Shown: positions 33,181 to 41,806 of the stretch, piece after piece | Position numbering within the stretch: the first letter of the stretch is position 1 | Layout: each line of letters opens with the position of its first letter | DNA from: Sedimentitalea sp041224545 | GTDB lineage: Bacteria; Pseudomonadota; Alphaproteobacteria; Rhodobacterales; Rhodobacteraceae | DNA: 64,000 nt | Assembly: GCF_041224545.1 (NCBI RefSeq) | Contig: NZ_JBGFGP010000104.1 | Location: forward strand, 40,668-104,667 | Direction of reading: 5' to 3' | The notes under the pieces: generated by a model | Database searches by the model: none | The model's input: the letters and a program-made list of their open reading frames with translations, nothing else | Told to the model about the DNA's origin: nothing | Position numbers and translations under genes: made by a program

Positions 33181-34474
33181 AGGCTTTCTGGACAGTCTTG
33201 GGGAGGGAGCGCTATTGGCGCTCCCTTTCCTTTTCGAGTTCTGGGCTCTGGAGCACCAATTGGCGCCGGAAGGAGAGTGGCGGAGCTGGGTTATCATGGG
33301 AGGGCGCGGCGCGGGCAAGACGCGTGCCGGGGCGGAGTGGGTTCGCATGCAGGTCGAGGGTGCGCGTCCGCTGGATCCGGGCGCCAAGCAGCGCGTGGCT
33401 CTGATCGGCGAGACCTATGACCAGGTCCGCGACGTGATGATTTTCGGTGACAGCGGTATCCTGAATTGCTCACCGCCGGATCGCCGTCCTGTGTGGAAAT
33501 CGACCGAACGCAAGCTGGTCTGGCCGAACGGGGCGGTGGCGCAGGTGTTTTCCGCGCATGATCCCGAGGCGTTGCGAGGGCCGCAATTCGACGCGGCCTG
33601 GGTTGACGAGATGGCCAAGTGGAAAAAGGCGCGCGAGACCTGGGACATGCTGCAGTTTGCCTTACGGCTTGGAGATTTGCCGCAGGTCTGTGTCACGACG
33701 ACGCCGCGCAATATAGGGGTGCTGAAAGAGCTGCTTGCGTCGCCGTCAACCGTTGTGACATGCGCGCCGACCGAGGCGAACCGTGCCAATCTTGCCGCGA
33801 GTTTCCTGGAGGAAGTGCGTAGCCGGTACGCGGGGACGCGTCTGGGTCGGCAGGAACTCGACGGCGTGTTGCTGGCAGATGCCGAGGGCGCATTGTGGAC
33901 GACGGAGATGCTGCAAACCGCGCGCATCGAGAATGCGCCGGAGTTTGACCGGGTGGTGGTGGCGCTGGACCCGTCGGTAAGCGCGGGGCGTGCCGCAGAT
34001 GAATGCGGGATCGTGGTGGTTGGGGCGCAGACGGATGGACCTCCGCAGGATTGGCGGGCCTGTGTGCTTGCCGACTGTACGGTGCAGGGGGTCGGCCCTG
34101 CGGGATGGGCGCGTGCAGCGATCGAGGCGATGGACAGATTTGGTGCCGAGCGGCTGGTGGCCGAGGTAAACCAGGGGGGGCAGCTTGTCGAAGAGGTTCT
34201 GCGACAGGTGGACCCGCTGGTTCCGTTCAGGGCCGTGCACGCATCGCGCGGCAAGGTTGCGCGGGCTGAACCCGTGGCGGCGCTGTATGAACAGGGGCGG
34301 GTCCGGCATTTGCGGGGATTGAGCGATCTGGAGGAACAGATGTGCCTGATGACGCCACGGGGATATGAGGGACAAGGATCGCCCGATCGTGTGGATGCGC
34401 TGGTCTGGGCCTTGCATGATCTGATGATTGCGCCGGCGGCGGTGTATCGGCGTCCGCGTCTGCGTTCGCTGTAG
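33104..34474 (+). CDS. GTA large terminase, gp2-like
   Basis: Packaging motor of 456 residues from the ATG at 33104 (GGGAGG upstream). Walker A is MGGRGAGKT at about residue 65, the ATPase region includes FDAAWVDEMAKW (Walker B-like), and the C-terminal RuvC-like nuclease begins VVVALDPSVSAG near residue 285. It translocates about 4 kb host DNA pieces into GTA heads in characterised systems; that size here is by analogy. An in-frame TTG at 33059 is an alternative start. Confidence 0.93.
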   Translation: MLSTLMPPDLRSGAVWLASETAELREGFLDSLGEGALLALPFLFEFWALEHQLAPEGEWRSWVIMGGRGAGKTRAGAEWVRMQVEGARPLDPGAKQRVALIGETYDQVRDVMIFGDSGILNCSPPDRRPVWKSTERKLVWPNGAVAQVFSAHDPEALRGPQFDAAWVDEMAKWKKARETWDMLQFALRLGDLPQVCVTTTPRNIGVLKELLASPSTVVTCAPTEANRANLAASFLEEVRSRYAGTRLGRQELDGVLLADAEGALWTTEMLQTARIENAPEFDRVVVALDPSVSAGRAADECGIVVVGAQTDGPPQDWRACVLADCTVQGVGPAGWARAAIEAMDRFGAERLVAEVNQGGQLVEEVLRQVDPLVPFRAVHASRGKVARAEPVAALYEQGRVRHLRGLSDLEEQMCLMTPRGYEGQGSPDRVDALVWALHDLMIAPAAVYRRPRLRSL

Positions 34475-34484
34475 CGCGGGCGGA

Positions 34485-34507
34485 CCACCGTACGGTGGAT
34501 TTTTATA
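34485..34507 (+). terminator. Weak terminator-like hairpin between gp2 and portal
   Basis: The 5-pair stem CCACC/GGTGG has a GTAC loop and is followed by ATTTTTAT. It lies 11 bases after the gp2 stop. A perfect TATAAT (34504-34509) overlaps it, but no -35 is seen. It may tune expression between terminase and capsid genes. Confidence 0.4.
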
Positions 34508-34594
34508 ATTTTACCAAAGCCACGTCAGAAAGATCGCCAACAACCGGGCGGCGCGGAACTGACGCGCGGTTCAGATCAAACAGGAGCATCGGGA

Positions 34595-35785
34595 ATGGTT
34601 TTTGATTTTTTGCGCCGGGGCGCAAAGACCGAGGTGCCGAATACCAAGGCAAGCGCGACAGGACCGGTTGTCGCCTATCACTCAGCCGGGCGCGTTGCCT
34701 GGAGTCCGCGTGACACAGGATCGTTGACGCGCACCGGTTTTTCCGGGAACCCGGTCGGGTTCCGGTCGGTCAAGCTGATTGCCGAGGCTGCGGCGGCGCT
34801 TCCCCTGGTCTTGCAGGACCAGCATCAGCGCTATGATACGCATCCGGTGCTGTCGCTGGTGCAGCGACCGAACGAGGCGCAGGGACGCGCCGAGTTGATG
34901 GAAGCGCTGTTTGGTCAGTTGTTGCTGTCTGGCAATGCCTATGTCGAGGCCGTCGCGGGTGAAGGCCGCCTGCCGCTGGAACTGCATGTGCTGCGCTCTG
35001 ACCGGATGAAGGTGGTGCCTGGAGCGGATGGCTGGCCGGTCGCCTATGAATACAGCGTTGGCGGGCGCAAGCATCGCTTTGACGCGGCGGGTGCGGTTTC
35101 TCCGGTTTGCCATATCAAGTCGTTTCATCCGCAGGACGACCACTATGGGTTCTCGCCGATGCAGGCGGCGGCGATGGCGGTGGATGTGCATAACAGCGCA
35201 TCGCGATGGTCCAAGGCGTTGTTGGACAATGCGGCACGCCCGAGCGGGGCGCTGGTGTTCAACAGCGCGGATGGACACGGGGCGATGGCAGACGATCAGT
35301 ATCGTCGGTTGTCCGAGGAAATCGAGGCGAATTACCAGGGCGCCCGCAACGCCGGCCGGCCGATGGTGCTGGAAGGTGGGCTGGATTGGAAGCCGATGGG
35401 CTTTTCGCCCAGTGACATGGAATTCCAGAAGACCAAGGAAGCGGCGGCGCGCGAGATCGCGCTGGCCTTCGGAGTGCCACCGATGCTGATCGGTATTCAG
35501 GGGGACGCGACCTATTCGAATTATCAGGAGGCGAACCGGGCGTTCTATCGGTTGACGGTGCTTCCGCTGGCGACGCGCGTGGCGGCGGCGTTGAGTGATT
35601 GGCTGTCGCAGTTCACCGGAGAGATGTTCGAATTGAAACCCGATCTCGATCAGGTGCCTGCACTGGCTGCGGAACGCGATGCGCAATGGGCGCGGGTCTC
35701 GCAGGCGCGGTTTCTGAGTGACGCGGAAAAGCGGTCGCTGCTTGGGCTGCCGGCACAGGGGATGGCTGATGACGGTAACCCATGA
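34595..35785 (+). CDS. GTA portal protein, gp3-like (HK97 family)
   Basis: Portal of 396 residues. The N-terminal GFSGNPVGFRSVKLIAEAAAALP and the central FHPQDDHYGFSPMQAAAMAVD and AFGVPPMLIGIQGDATYSNYQEANR segments are typical of HK97-family portals. Twelve copies would form the head vertex through which DNA enters. AGGAG precedes the ATG. The gp3.5 frame overlaps its end by 17 bases. Confidence 0.93.
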   Translation: MVFDFLRRGAKTEVPNTKASATGPVVAYHSAGRVAWSPRDTGSLTRTGFSGNPVGFRSVKLIAEAAAALPLVLQDQHQRYDTHPVLSLVQRPNEAQGRAELMEALFGQLLLSGNAYVEAVAGEGRLPLELHVLRSDRMKVVPGADGWPVAYEYSVGGRKHRFDAAGAVSPVCHIKSFHPQDDHYGFSPMQAAAMAVDVHNSASRWSKALLDNAARPSGALVFNSADGHGAMADDQYRRLSEEIEANYQGARNAGRPMVLEGGLDWKPMGFSPSDMEFQKTKEAAAREIALAFGVPPMLIGIQGDATYSNYQEANRAFYRLTVLPLATRVAAALSDWLSQFTGEMFELKPDLDQVPALAAERDAQWARVSQARFLSDAEKRSLLGLPAQGMADDGNP

Positions 35786-36068
35786 TGTCGGCACCCGGCG
35801 CAGTTTTGCGGTGATGGACGGAACGACCTCGATGTTTCGCCAGCTCGAAAAGCGAGTTGTGGCGGTCGAGGCGGCAATTGCAGCCATAGAGACGGATCGG
35901 GCGGTGAACGAAGAAAAACGCAAGTTCATGGAGGCGCGGTTCAACCAGATCGACCGACGCCTGGACAAGATCGACGGCCATATTTCCCGTCTGGTCTGGC
36001 TGATCATCGCGGCTATCCTCGGCGGTTTCATGTCCTTCGCGATGCAGGGAAATATCCTGAATGTCTGA
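35769..36068 (+). CDS. GTA gp3.5-like small protein with membrane helix
   Basis: A 99-residue protein. A coiled-coil-like region rich in Lys, Glu and Arg (about residues 20-68) is followed by one hydrophobic helix near the C-terminus (LVWLIIAAILGGFMSFAM). The shape resembles phage XhlA-type proteins. It sits where RcGTA has orf g3.5, between portal and protease, overlapping the portal gene. A second in-frame ATG lies at 35814. The role is not known. Confidence 0.7.
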   Translation: MTVTHDVGTRRSFAVMDGTTSMFRQLEKRVVAVEAAIAAIETDRAVNEEKRKFMEARFNQIDRRLDKIDGHISRLVWLIIAAILGGFMSFAMQGNILNV

Positions 36069-36248
36069 AGCCATATGGCCCGGCATTGTCGGCGGTGCGG
36101 GGGCGCGTGTTGGTGTTCGGCGCTGACGCAGGTGGGCGTTGGGTGGAGCGCCATCCGTTTTCACCGGGAGGCGACACCCCAGTGGATCACGATTGCGACA
36201 TTTCCCGGGGGCTGAGTTGGTCGTCGGAGTTCATCAAGGAGATTAGTC

Positions 36249-36806
36249 ATGACGCAGGACAATGGGCTTGAACACAAATTCGCCCGGTTTGGGGACGCTT
36301 TGAGCGTCAGCGACGGTGCCGTCATCGAAGGCTATGCCAGCCTGTTCGGGCAGGTCGATCAGGGCGGAGATGTGGTGCAGAAGGGAGCATATGAGGCGTC
36401 GATCCATGCTCTGGCTGCGACTGGTCGGCGGGTCAAGATGCTCTGGCAGCATGATCCGGCGCAGCCGATCGGCGTCTGGGACGAGGTGCGCGAGGATGGC
36501 CGGGGCCTGTGGGTCAAGGGCCGGTTGCTGGAAAGCACCCAGAAAGGTCGCGAGGCGGCGGCTCTGATCGAAGCGGGCGCGATTGACGGGTTGTCGATCG
36601 GATATCGCACGACGAAGGCAGGCAAGACAGACAAGGGCCAGCGGCTCTTGACCGAACTGGAGCTTTGGGAAGTGTCACTTGTGACTTTCCCGATGCTGCC
36701 CAGTGCGCGGGTGGCGGCGAAGGGCGATACGCTGACGACCGAAACCGTTCTGCGCGAATTGGCCGCGACACTGGAGAGTGCGCGGATGGACCTGGCGTGC
36801 CGCTGA
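36249..36806 (+). CDS. GTA prohead protease, gp4-like (HK97 family, S78)
   Basis: Capsid maturation protease of 185 residues. The family start FARFGDALSVSDGAVIEGYASLFG, the catalytic histidine in MLWQHDPAQPIG and the serine in DGLSIGYRT are present. AAGGAG stands before the ATG at 36249. It would trim the capsid precursor encoded next. The 180 bases before it contain only a 21-codon frame at 36061, which is not called. Confidence 0.92.
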   Translation: MTQDNGLEHKFARFGDALSVSDGAVIEGYASLFGQVDQGGDVVQKGAYEASIHALAATGRRVKMLWQHDPAQPIGVWDEVREDGRGLWVKGRLLESTQKGREAAALIEAGAIDGLSIGYRTTKAGKTDKGQRLLTELELWEVSLVTFPMLPSARVAAKGDTLTTETVLRELAATLESARMDLACR

Positions 36807-36842
36807 ACACGCCGATTTCTCACCCTTAGACAGGATGTTCCG

Positions 36843-38024
36843 ATGAGCAATACCGAGCGGCTGGAAACGGCCCAGGAAGGTGCGCCCGTGGTTCGGGAAG
36901 TGAAGCAGGCGATGGCCGGCTTCGTGAGCGAATTCAAGGGCTTTCAAAGCGAGATGAATATGAAACTTCAAAAAGCAGAAGAGCGACTGACCATGCTGGA
37001 TCGTAAATCACAACTCGCGGCACGTCCGCGCCTGTCCGCCGCAACCGAGGAAACGGCTCCGCATCAGAAGGCGTTCAATGCCTATCTGCGCAGCGGCGAT
37101 GACGACGGGCTTCGCGGTCTTGAGCTGGCGGGCAAGTCGATGACCACGGCGGTCAACAGCGACGGTGGTTATCTGGTGGATCCGCAGACCTCGGAAACGA
37201 TTCAGTCCGTACTGCATTCCACGGCATCGCTGCGGTCGATTGCATCGGTGGTGAATGTCGAGGCGACCAGTTTCGACGTGCTGGTGGACCATTCCGATGT
37301 CGGTGCCGGCTGGGCGACCGAAGCGGGGACGCAGGCCGAGACCGATACGCCGCAGATCGATCGCATCGCCATCCCGCTGCATGAACTGAGCGCCTTGCCC
37401 AAGGCGAGCCAGCGTCTGCTGGATGACAGCGCTTTTGATATCGAGGGCTGGCTGGCGTCGCGCATTGCCGACAAGTTTGCGCGTGCCGAGGCCGCGGCGT
37501 TCATCACGGGTGACGGGGTGGACAAGCCGCGCGGTATTCTCAGCCATGCGACGATCGAAAACGACAACTGGGCCTGGGGCAGCATAGGCTATATCGCCAG
37601 CGGTGTTGATGGCGATGTCGGATCCGGCGACGCGATTGTCGACCTGGTTTACGCCCTGGGTGCGCAATACCGCGCAAACGCCACCTTTGTGATGAACTCC
37701 AAGACCGCCGGTCTGGTGCGCAAGCTCAAGGATGCCGATGGCCGGTTCCTGTGGTCCGATGGTCTCGCGGCGGGCGAACCCGCGCGTCTGATGGGTTATC
37801 CGGTCGTGATTGCCGAGGATATGCCCGATGCCGCAAGCGAGTCGTTCTCGATCGCCTTTGGTGATTTCAACGCCGGTTACACGATTGCCGAACGTCCTGA
37901 TCTGCGCGTGCTGCGTGATCCGTTCAGCGCCAAGCCGCATGTTCTGTTTTATGCAACCAAGCGCGTCGGCGGCGATGTTTCGGACTTTGCCGCGATCAAG
38001 TTGCTGAAATTCGGCACGTCCTAA
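36843..38024 (+). CDS. GTA major capsid protein, gp5-like (HK97 fold)
   Basis: Capsid protein of 393 residues. The first 110 or so residues are a coiled-coil scaffolding domain that the protease removes. The rest has HK97 motifs: TAVNSDGGYLVDPQTSETI, the E-loop region DVGAGWATEAGTQAE, and the C-terminal YATKRVGGDVSDFAAIKLLKFGTS. A strong hairpin at 38036-38061 follows the stop and may stabilise the abundant capsid mRNA. Confidence 0.95.
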   Translation: MSNTERLETAQEGAPVVREVKQAMAGFVSEFKGFQSEMNMKLQKAEERLTMLDRKSQLAARPRLSAATEETAPHQKAFNAYLRSGDDDGLRGLELAGKSMTTAVNSDGGYLVDPQTSETIQSVLHSTASLRSIASVVNVEATSFDVLVDHSDVGAGWATEAGTQAETDTPQIDRIAIPLHELSALPKASQRLLDDSAFDIEGWLASRIADKFARAEAAAFITGDGVDKPRGILSHATIENDNWAWGSIGYIASGVDGDVGSGDAIVDLVYALGAQYRANATFVMNSKTAGLVRKLKDADGRFLWSDGLAAGEPARLMGYPVVIAEDMPDAASESFSIAFGDFNAGYTIAERPDLRVLRDPFSAKPHVLFYATKRVGGDVSDFAAIKLLKFGTS

Positions 38025-38035
38025 TCCGTGCCGGA

Positions 38036-38061
38036 CGCGGGGCCAATTGACCGGCCCCGCG
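38036..38061 (+). repeat. Perfect 9-pair hairpin after the capsid gene
   Basis: The stem CGCGGGGCC/GGCCCCGCG has the loop AATTGACC and starts 12 bases after the capsid stop. No T-run follows, so it looks like an RNA-stability or processing hairpin rather than a terminator. Confidence 0.7.
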
Positions 38062-38185
38062 GTGGGCGCGCGCCATTCCAGACCCTTCATGTTGTCTAGC
38101 TGCTCCCCTCCGTCCGAGCAATGTGAGGCGGCGCGCGTCCATCAAACCAGAACCGGCCCGGAGGGGTCCGAGCTTGCGGAGTGAT

Positions 38186-38788
38186 ATGATGATGTTGATC
38201 GAAGAGACCACCGTGCCTGACGCGGCGCTGCCGGTGGCTGAGTTCAGGGCGCATTTGCGGCTTGGTACCGGGTTCGGTGACGAGAGCCTGCAGGACGATG
38301 TTCTGAACGGGTTCCTGCGGGCGGCGATTGCGGCGATCGAGGCGCGGACCGGAAAGGTGCTGATCTCGCGGGATTTCACCTGGACATTGACCGGTTGGCG
38401 CGACCGCGCGGGACAGGTGTTGCCGGTCGCCCCGGTGAACACCATCAATCAGGTGCTGCTGATCGACGAAATCGACATGGAATCTGAGCTGGCCGGTGAT
38501 GCGTTTCGTCTGGAACGCGACAGCGAGCGCCCGCGGCTGCGTCCGGCAGGTTCGCTTTTGCCGATGATCAGGACCGGTGGTTCGGTGCGTATCGCCTTCA
38601 CTGCGGGATTTGCGGAAAGCTGGGGCGGATTGCCTGCCGATCTTGGCCACGCGGTAATGTTGCTCGCGGCGCATTACTACGAGCATCGCAATGAAAGCTC
38701 GCTAAGCGACGGCAGCATGCCGTTTGGCGTGAGCAGTCTGATCCAGCGATATCGCGTGATGCGGATCGGTGTCGGGGTGGCGCGATGA
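38186..38788 (+). CDS. GTA head-tail connector, gp6-like
   Basis: A 200-residue protein of the phiE125 gp8/HK97 gp6 adaptor type. The helical N-terminus contains AEFRAHLRLGTG and the family-typical GFLRAAIAAIEARTGKVLI, and the C-terminus has DLGHAVMLLAAHYYEHRNES. I chose the first of three clustered ATGs at 38186-38192, after GGAG; a frame to 38123 is open but lacks a ribosome site. It would form the ring beneath the portal. Confidence 0.88.
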   Translation: MMMLIEETTVPDAALPVAEFRAHLRLGTGFGDESLQDDVLNGFLRAAIAAIEARTGKVLISRDFTWTLTGWRDRAGQVLPVAPVNTINQVLLIDEIDMESELAGDAFRLERDSERPRLRPAGSLLPMIRTGGSVRIAFTAGFAESWGGLPADLGHAVMLLAAHYYEHRNESSLSDGSMPFGVSSLIQRYRVMRIGVGVAR

Positions 38789-39123
38789 GCGGGGTGCACC
38801 TTGGCCGGAAACTGTTGCTTGAGGCCCCGCGCCGGGTGCCGGATGGCGCTGGCGGATATTCCGAGAACTGGGAGGTTCTTGGAGAGTTGTGGGCCGATGT
38901 CCGGAGCCGGACGGGACGCGAAAGAAACGAGTCGGGCGTCGTGGTGTCGTCTGTTGGTTACCGCATCGTCGTTCGCGGCGCACCTCACGGCGCGTCGGCA
39001 AGGCCGATGCCCAATCAGAGATTTCGCGACGGCGCACGCCTGTTCGTGATCCGGGCCGTGACAGAGCGCGATGCCAACGGTCGCTACCTGACGTGCTTTG
39101 CGGATGAGGAGGTCGTGGCATGA
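38785..39123 (+). CDS. GTA head closure protein, gp7-like
   Basis: A 112-residue head-closure/adaptor protein of the SPP1 gp16 type. The N-terminus RKLLLEAPRRVPDGAGGYSENW is the usual start of this family, and the strand-rich body with RFRDGARLFVIRAV is also typical. It overlaps gp6 by 4 bases and gp8 by 4 bases. Confidence 0.88.
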   Translation: MSGVHLGRKLLLEAPRRVPDGAGGYSENWEVLGELWADVRSRTGRERNESGVVVSSVGYRIVVRGAPHGASARPMPNQRFRDGARLFVIRAVTERDANGRYLTCFADEEVVA

Positions 39124-39533
39124 GCTATGCAATGGCAAGCGCGCTGCAGGCGGCCGTGTATCAGCGTCTTCGGGATGATCCGGACCTGGGCGCGCTGGTT
39201 GGCGATGCGATTTTCGATGCGGCACCTGAGGGAGAACTTCCCGAACTGTACGTGACGCTGGGCACGGAGACGGTTCGTGACCGGTCGGATGCTGTCGGCA
39301 CGGGGGCAGAGCATCGCTTTACCGTGTCGGTGATCAGTGCCGCCGCCGGGTTCGGCGTGGCCAAGGACGTCGCCGGTGCGGTGAGCGATGCGCTGTCCGA
39401 TGCCCGCCCGACCCTGAGCCGGGGCCGTGTGATCGGACTGTGGTTCGAGAGGGCACAGGCGCGCAGGACCGGCACGGCGGGGCGCACCCGGCAGATCGAC
39501 CTGCGATTTCGCGCGCGTCTCGAAGACAACTGA
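39120..39533 (+). CDS. GTA tail terminator, gp8-like (DUF3168)
   Basis: A 137-residue protein of the DUF3168 family, whose members cap the tail tube. The start ALQAAVYQRLRDDPDLGALVGDAIFD and the later HRFTVSVISAAAGF are typical. It is translationally coupled to the head-closure gene by an ATGA overlap and precedes the major tail gene by 25 bases. Confidence 0.88.
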   Translation: MSYAMASALQAAVYQRLRDDPDLGALVGDAIFDAAPEGELPELYVTLGTETVRDRSDAVGTGAEHRFTVSVISAAAGFGVAKDVAGAVSDALSDARPTLSRGRVIGLWFERAQARRTGTAGRTRQIDLRFRARLEDN

Positions 39534-39558
39534 ACACTGATTTTTTCGGAGAAAAGAT

Positions 39559-39972
39559 ATGGCTGCCCAGAACGGAAAAGACCTGTTGGTGAAAGTCGAC
39601 ATGACCGGCGATGGCCTTTTTGAAACCATTGCGGGCCTGCGCGCGACGCGCGTCAGCTTCAATGCGGAGACCGTGGATGTCACGAGTCTCGAAAGCCAGG
39701 GTGGATGGCGCGAACTGCTCTCGGGGGCGGGTGTCAAATCTGCTGCGATCTCGGGGTCGGGCGTATTCAAGGATGCCAGCACCGATGAGCGCGCGCGGCA
39801 ATTGTTCTTTGATGGCGAAACCCCGGAGTTCCAGGTTGTCATTCCGGAATTCGGCATCGTGGAGGGGCCGTTCCAGGTGACGGCGATCGAGTATGCCGGG
39901 AGCCACAATGGTGAAGCGACATACGAGATGTCGATGGCCAGCGCCGGCGCGCTGAACTTTACGGCGCTTTGA
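39559..39972 (+). CDS. GTA major tail protein, gp9-like (TP901-1 family)
   Basis: Tail tube subunit of 137 residues. Family features include NGKDLLVKVDMTGDGLFETI at the start, the beta-rich middle ETVDVTSLESQGGWRELL and the end ATYEMSMASAGALNF. Stacked rings of it would form the tail tube. A ribosome site (GGAGAA) lies 9 bases before the ATG. Confidence 0.92.
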   Translation: MAAQNGKDLLVKVDMTGDGLFETIAGLRATRVSFNAETVDVTSLESQGGWRELLSGAGVKSAAISGSGVFKDASTDERARQLFFDGETPEFQVVIPEFGIVEGPFQVTAIEYAGSHNGEATYEMSMASAGALNFTAL

Positions 39973-39976
39973 TCCG

Positions 39977-40297
39977 ATGGCCAATCCGTGGACTGGAGAG
40001 GTGGCCCTGGTCATCGACGGGCAGCGCCGGGTGCTCAAGCTGACACTTGGGGCATTGGCCGAGCTGGAACAGCTGCTTGAGACACCATCGCTGGTGGCGT
40101 TGGTCGAGCGCTTTGAAAATTCGTCGTTTTCGATGCGTGACGTGATGGCGCTGCTCGCCGCCGGCTTGCGCGGTGGCGGTGTCGATCTGAGTGCAGAGGC
40201 GCTCGGACAGGCCGAAATAGAGGGCGGACCGATGCAAGCTGCGCGGGTGGCGGCAGAATTGCTGGCACGGGCATTCATGGTGCCCGGCGAAACATGA
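39977..40297 (+). CDS. GTA tail assembly chaperone, gp10-like (TAC_11 type)
   Basis: A 106-residue protein of the GTA gp10 family. The start WTGEVALVIDGQRRVLKLTL and the helix GALAELEQLLETPSLVALVERF match this family, which is found in GTAs and related siphophages next to the tail tube gene. It is a presumed tail assembly chaperone, by its place between tail tube and tape measure. It overlaps gp10.1 by 4 bases. Confidence 0.85.
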   Translation: MANPWTGEVALVIDGQRRVLKLTLGALAELEQLLETPSLVALVERFENSSFSMRDVMALLAAGLRGGGVDLSAEALGQAEIEGGPMQAARVAAELLARAFMVPGET

Positions 40298-40497
40298 ACG
40301 GCTTTGACTGGCCGTCGCTGCTGCGGGCGGGCGTGCAGGGGTTGCGGCTGCGGCCTGACGAGTTCTGGCGCCTGACCCCTGCGGAATTACGGCTGATGCT
40401 GGGGCAGGGAGGGGCGGGTTCCGCCCTGTCGCGGAGCGGGCTGGATGCGCTCCTGGAGGCTTATCCGGACAGGCAACGAGGAGACGGCGATGAGTGA
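40294..40497 (+). CDS. GTA gp10.1-like small tail assembly chaperone
   Basis: A 67-residue protein matching the short TAC family beside gp10: DWPSLLRAGVQGLRLRPDEFW, then LTPAELRLMLGQGG. Phage tail assembly chaperones are usually two products made by frameshifting. Here the two parts are separate overlapping genes (ATGA), as in RcGTA. The end overlaps the tape-measure start by 8 bases. Confidence 0.85.
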   Translation: MNGFDWPSLLRAGVQGLRLRPDEFWRLTPAELRLMLGQGGAGSALSRSGLDALLEAYPDRQRGDGDE

Positions 40498-41149
40498 TCG
40501 CGATGCAATAGCCAATCTTGAGGATCAGGCGGAGGCGCTGGAAGACAGCCTTGGCGCGGCGGCAAACATGGCGGCCGGATTTGACAGCGAACTACGTCGC
40601 GTTCGCGACGCGTTGTCGGCAACCGGCAAGGACGTATCGACGCTCGAACGGGGTATGTCCAAGGGGCTGCGGCGGGCCTTTGACGGTTTGGTGTTTGACG
40701 GAATGAAGTTGTCGGACGCGTTGGAGACCGTCGCAAAGTCGATGATTCAAACCACGTATTCCGCTGCCGTTAAGCCGGTTGCGAACCACTTCGGGGGCCT
40801 GCTCGCGGATGGTGTCAGCGGGATTGTCGAGGGATTGCTGCCATTTGCAGATGGCGGAAGCTTTTCACAGGGCCGCGTCATGCCTTTTGCCAATGGCGGA
40901 ATCGTGTCCGGCCCCGTGACATTTCCGATGCGCGGGGGAACCGGATTGATGGGTGAAGCAGGCCCCGAAGCGATCATGCCGCTGGCGCGCGGAGCGGATG
41001 GCAAGTTGGGCGTGCGGAGCGCCGGCGGTGGCGCGGTCAGCGTCGTGATGAATATTACCACACCGGATGTGCGGGGCTTTCAACGAAGCCAGGGCCAGAT
41101 TGCCGCGCAGATGAGCCGGGCGCTGAGCCGTGGCAATCGCAATCGGTAA
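40490..41149 (+). CDS. GTA tape measure protein, gp11-like (short)
   Basis: A 219-residue tape measure. The N-terminal helical part (AIANLEDQAEALEDSLGAAA) is followed by a Gly-rich segment with FADGGSFSQGRVMPFANGG and the phage signature LMGEAGPEAIMPLARGADG. Its length is short compared with phage tape measures, fitting the short GTA tail. The ATG at 40490 follows GAGGAGA. An upstream open frame to 40445 is ignored. Confidence 0.9.
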   Translation: MSDRDAIANLEDQAEALEDSLGAAANMAAGFDSELRRVRDALSATGKDVSTLERGMSKGLRRAFDGLVFDGMKLSDALETVAKSMIQTTYSAAVKPVANHFGGLLADGVSGIVEGLLPFADGGSFSQGRVMPFANGGIVSGPVTFPMRGGTGLMGEAGPEAIMPLARGADGKLGVRSAGGGAVSVVMNITTPDVRGFQRSQGQIAAQMSRALSRGNRNR

Positions 41150-41173
41150 ATCGGACGACAAGGGGAGAACAGG

Positions 41174-41806
41174 ATGAACTTTCACGAAGTGAGATTCCCG
41201 GCTTCGCTGAGCTTTGGCTCGGTGGGCGGACCGGAACGGCGTACCGATGTTGTAACGCTCGCCAACGGTTTCGAAGAGCGCAACACGCCCTGGGCGCATT
41301 CCAGACGCCGGTATGATGCGGGTCTCGGCATGCGGTCGCTGGATGATGTCGAGACCCTGATCGCGTTTTTCGAGGCGCGCCACGGTCAGATGTTCGGGTT
41401 CCGCTGGAAGGACTGGTCAGATTTCAAATCGGGACGGGCGTCGGCAGATACGACGTTCGACGATCAGGTGATCGCGACGGCGGACGGGGTGCAGACGGCG
41501 TTTCAGCTGACCAAGACCTATCGCTCCGGCGTGTTTTCCTACGAGCGTCCGATCACCAAGCCGGTGGCTGGGACGGTCCGCATCGGTATCGAGCAGGACG
41601 AAATGCGTGAATCGGTGGATTACGAGATCGACCTGACCTCGGGTATCGTCCGGTTCGGGAAACCTCCGGCAAGCGACATGCGCATCATGGCGGGGTACGA
41701 GTTTGATGTGCCCGTCCGCTTTGATACCGACCGGATCCAGACCAGCGTTGCCAGCTTTCAGGCCGGCGATGTTCCCAATGTCCCGGTCGTGGAGGTTCGT
41801 GTCTGA
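41174..41806 (+). CDS. GTA distal tail protein, gp12-like (DUF2460)
   Basis: A 210-residue DUF2460/TIGR02217 protein. The start MNFHEVRFPASLSFGSVGGPERRTDVVTL is typical, with further motifs FRWKDWSDFKSG and QTAFQLTKTY. It forms the distal end of the tail tube below the tape measure. Its stop overlaps the gp13 start by one base. Confidence 0.92.
   Translation: MNFHEVRFPASLSFGSVGGPERRTDVVTLANGFEERNTPWAHSRRRYDAGLGMRSLDDVETLIAFFEARHGQMFGFRWKDWSDFKSGRASADTTFDDQVIATADGVQTAFQLTKTYRSGVFSYERPITKPVAGTVRIGIEQDEMRESVDYEIDLTSGIVRFGKPPASDMRIMAGYEFDVPVRFDTDRIQTSVASFQAGDVPNVPVVEVRV

Noticed and set aside
36061..36126. 21-codon frame overlapping the gp3.5 stop
   Set aside because: Overlap is suggestive of coupling, but the product is tiny, Gly-rich and without any recognised feature.
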